Shown piece after piece: positions 1 through 12,034 of a DNA stretch of 64,000 nt. The position numbers and the translations under genes were made by a program. A model generated the notes under the pieces. It saw only the letters and a list, made by a program, of their open reading frames with translations, was not told where the DNA came from and made no database searches. How positions within the stretch are numbered: position 1 is the first letter of the stretch; every line of letters begins with the position of its first letter. Source of the DNA: Tipula vernalis (Eukaryota; Arthropoda; Insecta; Diptera; Tipulidae); contig OY282560.1 of assembly GCA_958295665.1 (NCBI GenBank), positions 27,451,492-27,515,491 on the forward strand, read 5' to 3'.

Positions 1-603
1 AAAAAGTGTTTGTTCAATGAACAGTCTGAACAAAATCTGCATGCTCAACTGAAATTGACTTAATCTACCCGCTAAGCGATTCATTCAGACTTACAGAAAC
101 GTTTAAAGAATATGTTTCGCTCTGCAGCAGTTTGAGTTCATCAGAGAAACAAAACCATCAACACAAAAAGCTGTAACACTAAGGGATGATTTAAATAATC
201 GATAAATCCTAGATTTATGAATACATGTTTCCTACTGTTAAGGGCTGTTGTAAAGCTTGGTCAGCACCACGCGTTTGGTCATCATGGGGCGAAAATTTCA
301 GTCGACGCCATAGAGTTCTGTCAGATTTGTTGGCACTTTCTACTTTGAGAACGCTACTTGTTGCATTTGTCACCTTTCTTGACTCTTTCCTCCCTTTGGA
401 TTTCTATCGAAAATTACGGTAGTTAAAGAGATATTTAAGTTCATATTCAGTTGTCCATCCACATCCAGTTCCCTCTGCTGTTCAGAACTTACGGCTATAA
501 CAGGGGAACGCTAAAGAGATTGTATCTACTCTTGTGCTTTAACAATTTGCTTTTCAGGAGCAATAAGCAGTAAATATTCAAGTAGTCTAAAAATTGTGCC
601 TTA
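1..603. other. No gene recognised
   Basis: AT-rich single-copy-looking sequence. Short open frames are present, for example around 225-422, but none has splice sites, a recognisable domain or a repeat signature. I see nothing I can name here. Confidence 0.5.
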
Positions 604-695
604 TGCTAACTCTCTCACTTTAGTATTCACTATGTATTACTAACAAATTTACTAGTTGTCGATTGCATAGGTGGTCATCACGGTGGTCACATCAA
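604..695 (+). repeat. Fragment of the LINE 3'-region repeat
   Basis: This stretch resembles the 3' regions of the LINE copies ending at 28243 (+ strand) and 60311 (- strand). Shared features in order are a TGCTAA start, then TTTACT, then a TCGATTGCATAGGTGG-like block. The tetranucleotide tail is absent, so this would be an internal piece. The similarity is short and imperfect. It could also be a separate old relic. Confidence 0.4.
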
Positions 696-958
696 GCATA
701 CAACGACGCGTAGTTTAGAAATTGTGTTGTCTTGATTTTTGCCTTTTAATTTACAAGCACTTAGCCTCGGACTTCATATTTTTTGGTAACGCATTACATG
801 TCAGCGTCCATCATAGGGAAAACTTCTATAATCGTAGTGGTAGGTTTGCAGAAATGCAACATTTATAATATTAGCTTGAGCTAAATTCTAGCTCTAAGTT
901 GCCACAGTGAAAATCATTTGGAATGAACGTCTGATACAAATTATATTTATTAGGTTAA
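696..958. other. Non-coding AT-rich sequence
   Basis: Nothing recognised in this stretch. It ends at a TTAA immediately before the inverted-repeat element. Confidence 0.4.
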
Positions 959-1714
959 AGCCTGTATTCCATGAGAAAAATTCACTGACAGTCAAAAAAA
1001 AACGAAAAGAGAAAAACGGAATCTGATGCCCTTACAAAAGACAAGGACAACGTTTTTTATTTTTTTAAGAATTCTAATTTGTCTGTTTGTAATCAATTGA
1101 TTTTTCGGCTTTTTATAGACAAATACATTAATTGTTTATGGCAATCTCAGTATTTTGGACTTGTTAATCACAAAAACACAGGAGCCAATCGCTCTTAATA
1201 TATCTACTGAAAAAAGTAGAAATATCTTCCCCCCTCCCCGTAATTTTGGCTGAAGGCCCAAAGAGTTATACCAATGTATTACTCTGCAAAAAATGAGATC
1301 CCTCCATGAGTTCTCTATGTTGGTAGTTTGGTTTCGTACTGAAAAGTTGGTCTACTCATCAGGCAGCTACGACCAAACTACACAAATTTCCACTCTAGCC
1401 ACATACATTAAGTATCTGGCCAGAACGTACTGACATAGCGAATTATTATTCACTACATCAAATATAAAAAACCCATGGAGAAACCTTATTTGTGTGTGTA
1501 TAATGCCCACAATTGCCATGAACAATTAATGTATTTGTCTATAAAAAGCCGAAAAATCAATTAATTGTTTTTTATTTTATTTTTTATTTTACAGCAAAAT
1601 TCTTTTTCTATAAAATAAAAAACGATGCCTTTGTCTCTTATATGGGGCATCAGATTATTTTTCTCTTTTCGTGTTTTTTGACTGTCAGTCATTTTTTCTC
1701 ATGGAATACAGGCT
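959..1714. mobile_element. Long-TIR foldback/MITE-like element
   Basis: Left arm 959-1144 and right arm 1511-1714 are inverted copies of each other. Both begin AGCCTGTATTCCATGAG from the outside and both contain the block ending in ATTGATTTTTCGGCTTTTTA. Arms are about 190-200 bp with scattered mismatches and indels around a spacer of about 365 bp, and no transposase is encoded. TTAA lies at both edges (955-958 and about 1714-1717, one base out of register), so a TTAA target is possible but not proven. This is a non-autonomous inverted-repeat DNA transposon of unassigned superfamily. Confidence 0.75.
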
Positions 1715-2029
1715 TAAGTTGCCTCTGAGTTACTGTTTTATAAGCTTACAGTTAAATTTAATTATATGATTTTAATATGTTCCGAAGATTGTGAGAGAAT
1801 TCAATCCAGTTTCGAACTGATGAGCTTATGATTATGAAAAAATCAATCTTCTCATCAGGCCGCGGCGACTGGACTGACTATACCACAATTTAAATTCTAT
1901 ATATACAGAATGTAATGTGCGTTACTTACTAGCGAATCATACTAATACAGATTAATTCTCTTACAATTTTTCTTCTTCACGACATTCACACAGCTCTGTG
2001 TGTAAGCTAATTTTACTTTTTTAATTTGG
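1715..2029. other. Non-coding spacer
   Basis: AT-rich sequence between the inverted-repeat element and the Helitron-like remnant. Nothing recognised. Confidence 0.4.
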
Positions 2030-2930
2030 TTTTGTTGAATGGGAACTTAAAATATTAAGGTTGACGAGAGGTTGTTCATCGTTACGTGGGTAAACTCGAA
2101 AATCCCGATCAAATGGAGGCTGTTCCTCGGCAGAGCGAAAAATCATTACAACCTCGTTGACTGTTGGAAGATCGTAGCGATACCTGCCTGTCGTCATTAC
2201 GAACACGGAGAAATGCCATGTTCACAATGGGAAGCGTTCGATTATCGGCTGCTGCTGCTGCTGCTTGTTCTTCCTCCCGCTCAACCTCACCAAAATTTCG
2301 GTAGGCTTTCGCATAGATATTTTACTCTTGAATCACCTCATCCAAAGCGCTGATAATAATTGCGTTCAATCGCGAATTAGCAGGATGATTCAGGCGATCT
2401 AGATTCGCCATAGCTAAGTCGATAACATATAGTTGAACATATTGTCGTTGTTCAGATTTGACCTTGGCCTCGTCCTTGAAATTGATGAATTTGTGCACCC
2501 ATCGAATCAAACGCAAGCATAGAGCTGTGTGATCGAATGTTATCATGAAAGGCTCGAAAATTTGGGTGATGAGGATTACTGAGCAGCTCATGAAGGAGAA
2601 CCGGAAATTACCGCATTTGCTAGGCGCTACTTTCAAGCAATACAGTTCCTTTGTGGCAACAAAATTTGATGTTTCTGTCCGACGATTTTTCAGCACTAAA
2701 ATTGAGAGAATGGCAATGACGACATTCAACATTAGTCATACCACAACTGTGAGCATCAATTTCATTGTGTCGGAAGTTTTCGTGATCAAAAATCGATGAA
2801 TTTGAGCGACTCTCTTTGCAAATTGTGCCTTCTGCCGGCGTTTCATATAAAATTCGTTGCCGTTTTTGCTCATTACTGCGTTGACAACCGTAGATATCCT
2901 AAATAATATCAAAACAGAAAATAGCATATC
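2030..2930 (-). pseudogene. Helitron-like N-terminal domain remnant
   Basis: Read on the - strand, this matches the helicase-like N-terminal domain of Helitron Rep/helicase proteins, which act in rolling-circle transposition in the nucleus. The visible order, spread over two or three frames, is: an NIRSHSSMLAFDSMGA-like block (about 2480-2530); the LYVIDLAMANLDRLNHPANS region (about 2370-2440); AYRNFGEVEREEEQAAAADN (about 2250-2310); then RYDLPTVNEVVMIF followed by PPFDRDFRVYP and NILSSH (about 2040-2190). Frame changes between these blocks and stops show decay. The Rep HUH motif and helicase motifs I-VI are not seen, so this is only a fragment. Family assignment rests on motif recognition. 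I am fairly sure of it because several blocks fall in the expected order. Confidence 0.72.
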
Positions 2931-3667
2931 AGAAAACCATCATATGATCACCATCGATGGTTATCATCGTGATCATCACATCCATTACGGGAGATTTGGT
3001 GATTATTGTATAAATATTATTTGAATAGAAAGGTTTGGTTCAATGTCGTCAGAAAATAAGTTTTTCCCATCTATGTATATCAAAATTCAATCGAACTTTT
3101 CAACATAAAAAATCCATGGGGTATTTAGATAAAAGAGTGTGATACTTGTACTCTTGGTGGGTACCAGAGAGGGGGGGGGGTGATCATATTTTGATTTGAT
3201 GTTGTGGTAATGTGCTTCCGTCAAGCATTATCTAATGTTTCCATACAGAATAATACTTTAAAACGCTTTTGCTGAATATATTCCTCTACAGGGGCTTGGG
3301 GTATACCGTAATAAATTATTACCCCTCGATTTACCGTACCATACCGTATTAAATTATTAGCCTCTGGTTAATCGGGCCTCTCATCTTTCTTGGAAATCTC
3401 GGACATTTTCTACGGGAACTTGAAGGATTGAAACCAGTATTGTGTGCCTACGCCTAATTTGAGTTTGTTTACACACCAATGTCGATAATAGCGTAAACAA
3501 TAGTTTTCGACGTAGACAGTGTAGAAAAATAGTAGATAATTCATAGATAATGAAAATATATATTTTGTTGTTGTTTTCCTTTTGTATCGAGTTCCTAACT
3601 TCTTCTGCGAAAAAAAATGTTATGCTCACATTTGAAGTTCTCAAATCAACCTTAAATCCAGCATATA
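2931..3667. other. Non-coding flank, possibly part of a broken frame
   Basis: AT-rich DNA with a G-run near 3172-3181. On the - strand a 117-codon open stretch (3381-3734) runs out of the mariner left end, so the mariner may have inserted into an older - strand coding fragment (see 5149-5751). I recognise no product. Confidence 0.3.
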
Positions 3668-4965
3668 AAGGGTTTCCAATAAGAGGTTTCATTTTGATAT
3701 TAAAAAAAAACGAGTATTTATTTAGAGAAATCAATAAATGTTTATTTCATTGTAAAGAGGAAGGTATGCCATTAACATTTGAAAACGATATCAGCCAAAT
3801 GGCCGCAACGGCTACGCATGCAGTACCATATACTTTTCATGAAATTTTCCATGACCAATTCACACATTTGCGGCTGTATGTCCTCGATAACTTCACGAAT
3901 TCCATCTTTAAGGTTTTGAATCGATTGTGGAGCATTGGCATAGACTTTTTCTTTCACGTGGCCCCAAAGAAAAAAGTGTAAAGGTGTTAAATCACAAGAT
4001 TTCCGTGGCCAATTGTGATCACCTCTTCGAGAAATAACACGGTCAGGATTTTCTTGCAAAATTTCGATTGTTTCGTTGCGCTTGTGTGGCACGTAGCGCC
4101 GTCTTGCTGAAAATAAACGTCGTCCACATCAATATCTACCAATTCCGGCCATAAAAAATCATTAATCATAGCTCGATAGCGCAATCCATTCACCGTAACA
4201 GTTGCACAAGCCTCATTTTCGAAAAAGTAAGGTCCAATCACACCGCCAGCCCATAAACCACACCAAACAGTGACACGTTGAGGATGGAGAGGTTTTTCAA
4301 CAGTCATTCTTGGATTTTCTGAGCCCCAAATGCGACAATTCTGCTTATTAACGTAGCCTCCGAGCTGAAAATGGGCCTCATTACTGAAGAAGATTTTTCT
4401 ATGAAAATCCGGATTATTTTGATGCATTTGAAGGACCCAATCAGCGAAGATACGACGTTTATGTTGATCGACCGGCTTGAGTTCTTCTGTTAACTGAACT
4501 TTAAAAGCCTTAAGACCAAAGTCTTTATGCAAAATACGGTGTAATATTGTTTGTGAAATGTCTAATTCCAAAGATCGACGAGAAATCGACAAACCTGGGT
4601 TTTCTTCAACACTCGGGGCTACAGCAGCAATATTCTCAGTTGTTTTTAAGCGACGAACACAGTTTCTTCACATCACTAACTTGTCCCAACAGCTCAAATT
4701 TTTCCACCAGTTTCACTATTGCCAGCCGAGAAGGTGCTTCACGACGACCAAAAAGCGCTTTAGTTTTACGAACTGTGACTGCAAAATTTTCACCATTTTT
4801 GTAGTGAATTTTAATAATTTCAATGCGTTGTTGAAGCGTGTATCGTGCCATTTTTAGTAATGGCGTAGTTTTTACTTGTTAAATGTCAAAAGATGACAGC
4901 TTCAAAATTGACAGCTGCCCAAAAAGCAGCCTATTCAAAATGAAACCTCTTATTGGAAAACCCTT
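3668..4965 (-). mobile_element. Mariner-type DNA transposon with both ends
   Basis: The element has imperfect terminal inverted repeats of about 30 bp. Both ends start AAGGGTTT from the outside and continue through AAGAGGTTTCATTTTGA (3668-3698 and 4934-4965), differing by a 1-base indel. TA dinucleotides flank it at 3666-3667 and 4966-4967, the target duplication expected for Tc1/mariner elements. Length is 1298 bp, typical of mariner. It carries one transposase gene on the - strand, which is broken. The intact ends mean it could still be mobilised in trans, which is an inference. Confidence 0.9.
3772..4851 (-). pseudogene. Mariner-type transposase (frameshifted)
   Basis: Cut-and-paste transposase of the DNA transposon that encloses it. 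The - strand frame starts at ATG 4851 with MARYTLQQRIEIIKIHY, an N-terminal helix-turn-helix DNA-binding region. It shifts frame near 4600-4636, continues at 4592 with a second HTH and catalytic core, then shifts again near 4000-4090. Core motifs are FFSNEAHFQLGGYVNKQNCR, where the expected first catalytic aspartate (FSDE) is asparagine; VYFQQDGATCHTS, the second acidic residue; and SCDLTPLHFFLWG, the third, which is aspartate, so DDD rather than DDE. The C-terminus ends with the family-typical GHLADIVF-like stretch. Two frameshifts plus the D-to-N change make it inactive. Confidence 0.88.
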
Positions 4966-5148
4966 TACAATATAAAGCATGGAATCCCGAAAAGATTTCT
5001 TAGGTTTGCAGTTAATAAAAGAAATATATGACATCACGTGCATTAGAAACGAAATCTTCAGGATTGCAAAAGTAGTTGATATTAGTATTTTAGGAAATAT
5101 TCCATTGCTATAATGTTGATCAAGGTTGTAAAACACATTTTTGTTGGT

Positions 5149-5751
5149 TCAGAGAAATGCGAAGACCTCCTTTGACTCTTTTAAATTATGCATAAAATTG
5201 AGGACTATATTTTTTAATTTAGCCCCGTTGCGTACCGTAGCAGCGCACGACATATTATTTTCTAGCGTGAAGTTTAATGGTATTTTGGCAATTGTGGTCG
5301 TTTTTTGCTCGTCTCCTTTCATAGTGGCGTAGTTCAGATAATTATCAAATAATACCGACGTCTTTTCACCATAATGCTTCAATACTTCGTCTTTGGCCAT
5401 ATTACCGAGTGTAGCAAATAACGTCCATCTGGAATTTGTCGGTAAATTGTCCCTGGTTATATTTGCATTTTAAATATGAATTTGATGCTTCATTTTCCGC
5501 TTCCGTTGAGTATCATCATTAAATAAAGATGACGGTGTTGAAGCCAATTCATATTTCAAATATGATTGCAATTCTTGCAGATTTTTGACGATGTGAAAAT
5601 TTTCGTTATTTATCCTAAATCCGTGAAACTGAGTATGGTATACAACGTTCTTCGGTATGCAAAATATTTTCCTAGCGCTTTCATAGGTGATATCAGAATC
5701 AGCAATAAACAGCATTGGCAGTGTCCTGCAATATTTCTTAAATTTCACCTA
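5149..5751 (-). pseudogene. Unrecognised broken reading frame
   Basis: On the - strand a single frame runs from about 5751 to 5149 with one in-frame TAA (5470-5472). The part before the stop has about 92 codons and includes LFIADSDITYESARKIF. The part after it includes NMAKDEVLKHYGEKTSVLF and NNMSCAATVRNGAKLKNIV. Residue usage looks protein-like: balanced hydrophobics, few homopolymers, and more G and C than the flanks. No ATG opens it. It is preceded by CATAG, which could be a splice acceptor. I do not recognise the family. It could be an exon of a decayed host gene or part of another transposon, and the neighbouring mariner may have interrupted it. Confidence 0.35.
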
Positions 5752-5775
5752 TGGTTTCGCTTAAAAAAATCGTGA

Positions 5776-7234
5776 GCCTTATACAAATAAGCTCGCGGGG
5801 GAAGTGAAACTTCTTTAGTCGTAGATGTTACTTGTTTATTTGATTTTTTTTATGTACATTTATAAAACAATTACCTACTTAACTACATTGTAATATATTT
5901 TTTCTCTAGAATAGAAAGTAAATGGACTACGTAAAAAATGAAAAATCCGAAATCGATAACTACCCCATATTCCAGAACTGTATCTAAAAATCGTTTTAGA
6001 ACCCCATTTCCATCGTGCATGCTGAATTTTATCAAAATCGGTTAAGATACAAAGCAGATTTTTACATCATTTCTTTAACTGGCTTTTCCCTTATTTCCCC
6101 TTTCGTGTAATCGTTTCCCCTTAAGTGTAACCAAAAGTTTCAAAAAAATATATGTCGTTAAAGAATTTTCACTTCAAAAATCCGACCCCAGATGATATGG
6201 CCGAAGTTATTTTTCAGAGCCAGAATTTATTTTATTTTATGATCTCCAACATTAGATGTAAAGTTCCTTTTTGTGGTGTTTCGCAATATTCCTTTAATTT
6301 GGCTCTTATTTGATTTAAGAAATCCAACCTCAAATCATATGACCCAAGGAACTCTTCATAGCGTGAATAATTTTATTTTATACAAGGAACTATACAGCCT
6401 TGGCATAATACCTTAAATATAAAATTTCACTAGAACCGAGTGACAATGTGCGTATTCCATTTGGTGCTGGAATTGTTGAATAGGGCTGGACTGGTTTTGT
6501 CTTTAAAAAACAAATGTCACTTTGGCATTATTGGGTTTGGAATTAGTTGCACATCAAAATTATGAATCAACGTGGCGGATTTTGAAACTTTTCTAGAAGA
6601 GATTTCACTACTAATTTGTTTTCTAACAGGGGAATGGTCGTCTCTACCAAACCAATTTTATAAAGCTAGACTTAAAAATTGTACTGGTTTTTTAAATCGA
6701 AACGTTTGTGTTTCAAAAAGTAGTACATTTTGGCTTAAAAGACCAGAACATTTTTTAACTCTCGAAATTTGTGATGCATTCGAAAAAAATCAAAACAGGC
6801 ATGAGTTCAGGTTTAGAAGTTTCTATCTTGGTAACTCTAGTGATACCTCCCATTCGTTGTAATTTTCATTGTTTAACTAAAACCAGCGCAAACGTGCCTC
6901 TCAATTTGTTGTTAACAAATCCTGAACAAAAACTGCATAAGCTCGTTAGGAATCATTTAGGTATCTAACAAAAATAATTTCAAATGTTCAAAATACGACG
7001 CTTGATCGCTTACCCGCGGCATTTTTCTTCACAATTTTTTGTTCTTGTATGGGTTTTTGTTGACTGTCGAAAAGTTACATGCCGTTTGATGTGCTCGGCA
7101 ATTTTTACTTGTGGAAAAAAATGGAATAAAGAATTTGTATTGAATTTTGCTTTAGGAATGGAATGAAGTGTACAGCTGTATTGAAAATGTTACCACTAGT
7201 GCAAGCGTTTCAACGATGATCATGAAGACGTTGA
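5776..7234. other. No gene recognised
   Basis: AT-rich DNA with scattered short open frames, the longest about 96 codons near 6572 and opening on GTG. None has a recognisable domain or splice signals. No tandem repeats or paired ends are seen. Confidence 0.45.
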
Positions 7235-7775
7235 ATATATGAAGAGCTCGTTAGGCGCCCGATCACACCAAAAACCAACGGCATCGTCGAAAACATGAAC
7301 AAAATTGTTATGAACAATTGCCAAGTCACTATCAAAGAGATTGCAGATGATTTCGGTATATCACTTGACTCATGCCTAATACTTTTTTCCCATGTTGAAT
7401 TTCGATAAAAAACAGTACCGAATGGATATTGCTCTGGGCACTGATCAAACGGGTCATAACTTTTGATAAAACAAGAGATTACAAATATAGTACGTCGAAG
7501 TTGAAAAGAGCTCGCCAAGTTCGATCGAATGTGAATATTCTGATCCCTGTTACACTATTATCTTCGATTTCAATGGCACAGTATACTATGAGTTCCGACC
7601 ACCTGGAAGTTAACCTCGGTTTGCAAGAACCCATCCGGAATGAAACGCCTGGATTTGTCGTGATACAACTTTTGGCCATTGTACCATACGAATTATCGGC
7701 ATGCTGAAACTTATCTGATGCTTATTCATACATTTTTGTTCACAGTTCCCTATTCGCCCTACGGCGATACGGTAT
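7235..7775 (+). pseudogene. Decayed mariner transposase
   Basis: Fragments on the + strand match a mariner (DD34D) transposase in the right order across frames. RRPITPKTNGIVENMNKIV and VTIKEIADDFGISLDSC form the HTH and linker region, about 7240-7370. LIKRVIT followed by ...KRARQVRSNVNIL is the stretch after the first catalytic aspartate, about 7433-7545; the GDE of the expected ITGDE is replaced. VPYSPYGDTV corresponds to the PPYSPDLAP motif of the third aspartate, about 7742-7772. Stops and frameshifts abound and no terminal repeats were found. It is an old dead copy, different in sequence from the element at 3668-4965. Confidence 0.7.
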
Positions 7776-8149
7776 AACGTCATATTTTCGTAAACGAAAC
7801 CAAGTTCTGCTACAATAGTCTTCGGACTTATCATATGGTTTGAACATGTCTAGCAACGCGCCGCTGCCGGCATTGCAATTTGCCTTTGAGTAAGACTCCA
7901 TACATTCGATAACTGAGCCGCCACCTACTGCTTCGAAATGAGAAGGTTCATCAACATTAGCACCTTGCAAGGAGAAGTTTAGCAACACCGCTTTTATAAC
8001 ATCATCACTTGCTGCGTCTATTTGTCTAAAGCTGTGCATCGTTTATACTTGCCTTTAAGTTGATTTAAAGGCAAAATAGCAAACCATCGGTTTCAACCAG
8101 TTTCTTGCCCAATTTTCTAGGGTGAAATACATGGTCTTTTTGAGTGACC
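7776..8149. other. Spacer between mariner remnant and BEL/Pao
   Basis: No domain recognised. A 99-codon - strand open frame (7740-8039) is present but matches nothing I know. Part of this could be decayed gag of the downstream BEL element. Confidence 0.3.
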
Positions 8150-9394
8150 AAAATTGAAAGTGCTAACTGTTACTCAACAACGTGATTTACCCAAAAATAA
8201 AGCGAGATGCTGCAACTGTCTTTCTGACACTCATTCAATGTACCAGTGCAAATCTAAATGAAAATGTCGAACGTACAACAAAAAATACAACTCGCTGGTG
8301 CATTTGAACCTAGTTCCAATTCACACTAAAGCTGCATGCTAAGAGAACAGTGAAGTAGTGCTAACGTCCCCTGCCAATCGTAAAAGCGCCATATTACCTA
8401 CGGCGGTCGTACAAATTGAAAATAAGTTCAACATGTGGCAAAAAGTTCGTGGGTTTCTTGACTCTGCTTCCACGCGATCGTTCATACCATAATCATGTGT
8501 CAATAGGTTACAAATTGCTAGATCTAATACTCGAGTTATTATAAAAACAATCAACCAGTCCAGAGCAGGTTGTTCGCATGCCAATATTAGGATAAGTTCG
8601 AGGTTAGACCACATCTATATTATCAACGTAGCCGCATGTGCCCACCATAACATCACATCTATCACCCAACGATTTGGAGGAAGTCGTAAGTAAACCTCTC
8701 CTCGCAGACGAAGAAGTTAAATAAATGTTAAAAGGAAATCGTCACCAAAACCAATCAAGAAAGACTAATCGTCCATTCAAATTAAGTTCTGCACAGTTAG
8801 GAGATTTATTCAACCAAGCAAGACTCAGATTGCTTTGCCACAAAAAATTCAGGGAGGAGTATTTGAAATAAGGCCACATGGAGTTAATCCCGAAAGGTGA
8901 AGTTATTCAGCCAGTTGGTAAGACATTTTACTTACCACATCACGGGATGTTGAAAGTTCAGTTCCACCACAAAACTAAGAGTAGTGTTTGATGGCTCCGC
9001 AAAAACAACAACTGGGTATTTCTTCTGAGTACAGCAAAATTTAACAGAAACCTTGGTGAAATTCAGAAAATACAGATACGTGTTTTCAGCTGACGTGGAA
9101 AAAATGTACCGTCAATTTAGGGTACTGATCGTGACTTACGGCACAACGTCTACACCATGCCTTGCAATCCAACATCTTGGTGATCAAAAGAAATGGTTGA
9201 ACTTCCGAAATGAGTTGAAGATACTTGATGGCTGAATACTGGAGAACAATATCAGATTCATGGACTCGCTGACGTATCAAATGAATCATAGACTACAGTT
9301 TTGTATTCCAGATTAATAACGGACTTTGGAAAAGTAAGGGTCACCTAATCACTGCCAACACAAAGGTGGCACCTATAAAAATTATCAGCATACC
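8150..9394 (+). pseudogene. BEL/Pao gag-pol, 5' part
   Basis: Several polyprotein domains of a BEL/Pao LTR retrotransposon lie in order on the + strand. A CCNCLSDTHSMYQC zinc knuckle (about 8195-8240) is followed by protease: ILPTAVVQIENKF then GFLDSASTRSFI, with the catalytic D in LDSAS (about 8385-8490). Reverse transcriptase follows with YLPHHGMLK, LRVVFDGSAKTTTG and FRKYRYVFSADVEKMYRQ (about 8920-9120; SADVEKMYRQ is the motif-A region). The start of the RNase H/linker part is IHGLADVSN and VTLITANTKVAPIK (about 9255-9380). Frameshifts and stops interrupt it. The reading breaks at 9394, exactly where a hAT end begins, and resumes near 12035. No LTRs were identified. Confidence 0.82.
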
Positions 9395-11010
9395 TAGTGG
9401 TGTAAACTGTAATATTCTCGTTGGTAATATTACCGGTAAAATAGATAATTTTAGGTAATATTATCCAAAGTGGTGTTATCGTGGTAATATCGGTAACATA
9501 AATTAAAAATGTTTTTTCCAAGCAACTCAACTAGTCTAAATCCAAAAAGAGTTGTGACACCACTGCATTATACTTCCTTATGTATATATTCATATTCATT
9601 TGGCAAATACGTAATAGAGCTGGAATCTGACCTTGCATATGATCCGTCTGGAAAAAACACGAATCAATATTTTAACTAGAAAAGTGGCTGCAACGTCTTA
9701 GTCGATGACAAGCTCTAGTATGCTGGAATTTCGTTGACAACATGAGACGAAAGTAGTACCAGATGATCGATGAGCTATTACTCGAGCAATTTTCGTTTCT
9801 GGTGCTCCATTAGGCTCAACCATAAAGTCTACTTGTATTGATTTGTTCCAGAAATTGCAACCGTTCTATAAACTTCCTTCAAGTTACCAACTTTCCAATC
9901 AATTGTTGGGCCTTTAGTACCACTGCGTCGAAGGGTCAGTCTTAGCAAAAATTGCCGGCGCATCTGATGTTGTAGACCGATGCTTGGTCGTTATGTCATC
10001 ACTACAATACACCCAAAGCCTTTTTCTATAAATCTACTCACTAAGGAAAATCGACATTTGGCTTTTAAAGATGCTTTTCGAGAAAGTTGAAGCGGTGTTA
10101 AAAGACGTCGAGATTTATTAAATGTATTATAGTTATTACTGACAATGGAACGAACAATAAAGCGTCCCGAAAAATGGTTAACAAAAGCTATCCCTATATT
10201 ACCGAGTATGGGTGCATCTGCCATGGACTTAATTTCCTCATTGTCGATATCTTCAAAATTCAGTATATCAAGAGTTTGAAATTTTCAGTCAGTCGTACGG
10301 ATGGTTTCGGAAATAAAAAAACTCGTACATTTTTCATTCAATCTACATTAATGCTACATCAGGTATGCCTTGAAGCCGCTGGCTATCGAAGACGAAGTAA
10401 AGGCAGTTATGAAGTTATCTACGATCTCCTATTCGAAATTGTTCAGTGTGTAATACCTCCATTACTAAATGTCCACCTTTTTTTGAGAGTTTGCTGTTTT
10501 GTATAAAGTGGTGTACTGTTTTATTAATATAAAACAATTACGAAGAACTTATAAGTATTCTCAAATCACGGGCCGAAAAATGCTTACAACCGCTACATTT
10601 TGGAGCAAATTTGCTCAAATATAAGAACAAAAAATATAAGGGCAACAAAATATATGAGTCTTTGGCGCATTACAATGTTCGAAGTGAACTTTTTTCACGA
10701 CCGTTTTTTGTTGCAAGTGAGCAGCTCTCTGGTAAAATTTGGTGGGCGGGATTGTGTTCTACTTCATCTTTAGGTGCTTGGCGGTTGATATTTTGAACAT
10801 ACCTTCATCGAGAGCTGCCATGGAAAGCTCATTCAGTACTTATGATTTTATACACATAGCTCTACACATAATCCATTGACTGTTGATTGTGCAGGAAAAC
10901 TAACATGCATTTTGCACAACTTAAACATGTCGAGATCGAACGTAGGAAGTGTGGATAAGGAAGATGAAGTTATTCCTGCTGAATCAAATATAAATTATTA
11001 TTAATGGATG
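9395..11010 (+). pseudogene. hAT transposon inserted in BEL/Pao
   Basis: Begins TAGTGGTGTAAACTG, a typical hAT terminus, directly abutting the broken BEL reading frame. Transposase pieces follow on the + strand. APLGSTIKS...YKLPSSYQLSNQLLG lies at about 9805-9905. VIVITDNGTNNKASRKMV and YGCICHGLNFLI, the DDE-core region with its conserved TDN and HGLN, lie at about 10130-10240. WWAGL lies near 10740. The C-terminal dimerisation stretch NPLTVDCAGKLTCILHNLN is at about 10870-10930. Frames change and stops occur. The right terminus and an 8-bp target duplication were not found, so that end is probably deleted or buried by the mariner fragment that follows. Confidence 0.75.
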
Positions 11011-11129
11011 AAGCTGCATAATCATATTCGCTTGAAGGAAGATAAATGTGATGGCGGGGATGACCCATACATTCATTAAAGAGTTTAATTGATCATAAAC
11101 TCATATTTATATATAATTTATTATTTACT

Positions 11130-11640
11130 GCAGACGTTGAAGACGACCTTGCCGTGACGACCGATGAACATCACATCAAAGAAGTCAAGGATTTGGTACT
11201 CGAAAATTGTTGATTGACAATTAGAGATGTTGTTGACATCACGAAAATTTTGGGCAGAAAGCTCTTGGTTTTTGCATCATGATAATGAGCCGTCTCACAC
11301 TGGAATCTTGTTTCGCAACTATAACCCTTCGCCCGATTTAGCTCCGCTTGACTTCTAAGGCTATTGCTGAAACTCAAGAAACCGCTCCGGGTACATCGTT
11401 TTGACATGATTGAAGAGATTCAAGCCGAATCGAAGAAGGTTTTGTAGGCCATTCCAGAAATAGACTTTAAAAACGGTTTCGAAGACTGGGAAAAACGTTG
11501 GCATAAGTGTATTCTACCCGAAGGAGATTACTTTGAACAGGATGAAATATATTTGAGAGAATATTGAGCCATTTGTGTTTTATTGTACTTTTAAGTATTT
11601 TTCATACCAGGCGCCTTGGCTTTGAGCTTCAAAAATAAAA
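11130..11640 (+). pseudogene. Internally deleted mariner fragment
   Basis: The + strand carries TTDEHHIKEVKDLVLEN followed by LTIRDVVDI, the N-terminal HTH region of a mariner transposase. It jumps directly to WFLHHDNEPSHT (second catalytic D), then SPDLAPLDF (third D) and the C-terminus FEDWEKRWHKC...GDYFEQDEI in shifted frames. The middle, including the first catalytic aspartate, is missing. The copy is non-functional and sits downstream of the hAT remnant inside the BEL element. It differs from the mariners at 3.7 and 7.2 kb. Confidence 0.75.
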
Positions 11641-12034
11641 ATTCTTTATTTCATTTTTGAATTATGTAAATTAGTTTGATTTGATTGACAACGTTTAATT
11701 TTATAGAAATAAATTCAATTTGTTGAAAAATAATTTATTTTTAAGTGACAATTTTAGAAAAATCAAAATATATTGCAATGAAGTTATCTATAAAGCCAAG
11801 GCAATGCGTTCCACACTCGACTGCAACATTTCAAAGTACTACAAAGTGAAGTGCTTTGTCAACATAATCTACAAATCACTTTTTTGGCACAATTATTTTA
11901 TACTTACCAAAAAATCTAGCTCATATGGACGTTACAAATTTAGAATATCTCAGTTCTTGCTATAATTTACGTGTAAAATAGATCTCAATAAAATATTTGA
12001 TAGCAACCAAATGTTCAAAGCCAATGCCACCGGT
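11641..12034. other. AT-rich non-coding stretch
   Basis: Lies between the mariner fragment and the point where BEL/Pao coding similarity resumes. No motif recognised. It may hold the decayed right end of the hAT or mariner insertion. Confidence 0.35.

Noticed and set aside
7740..8039. 99-codon - strand ORF
   Set aside because: No recognised domain. It overlaps the end of the mariner remnant and the probable decayed gag region, so it is likely a chance frame.
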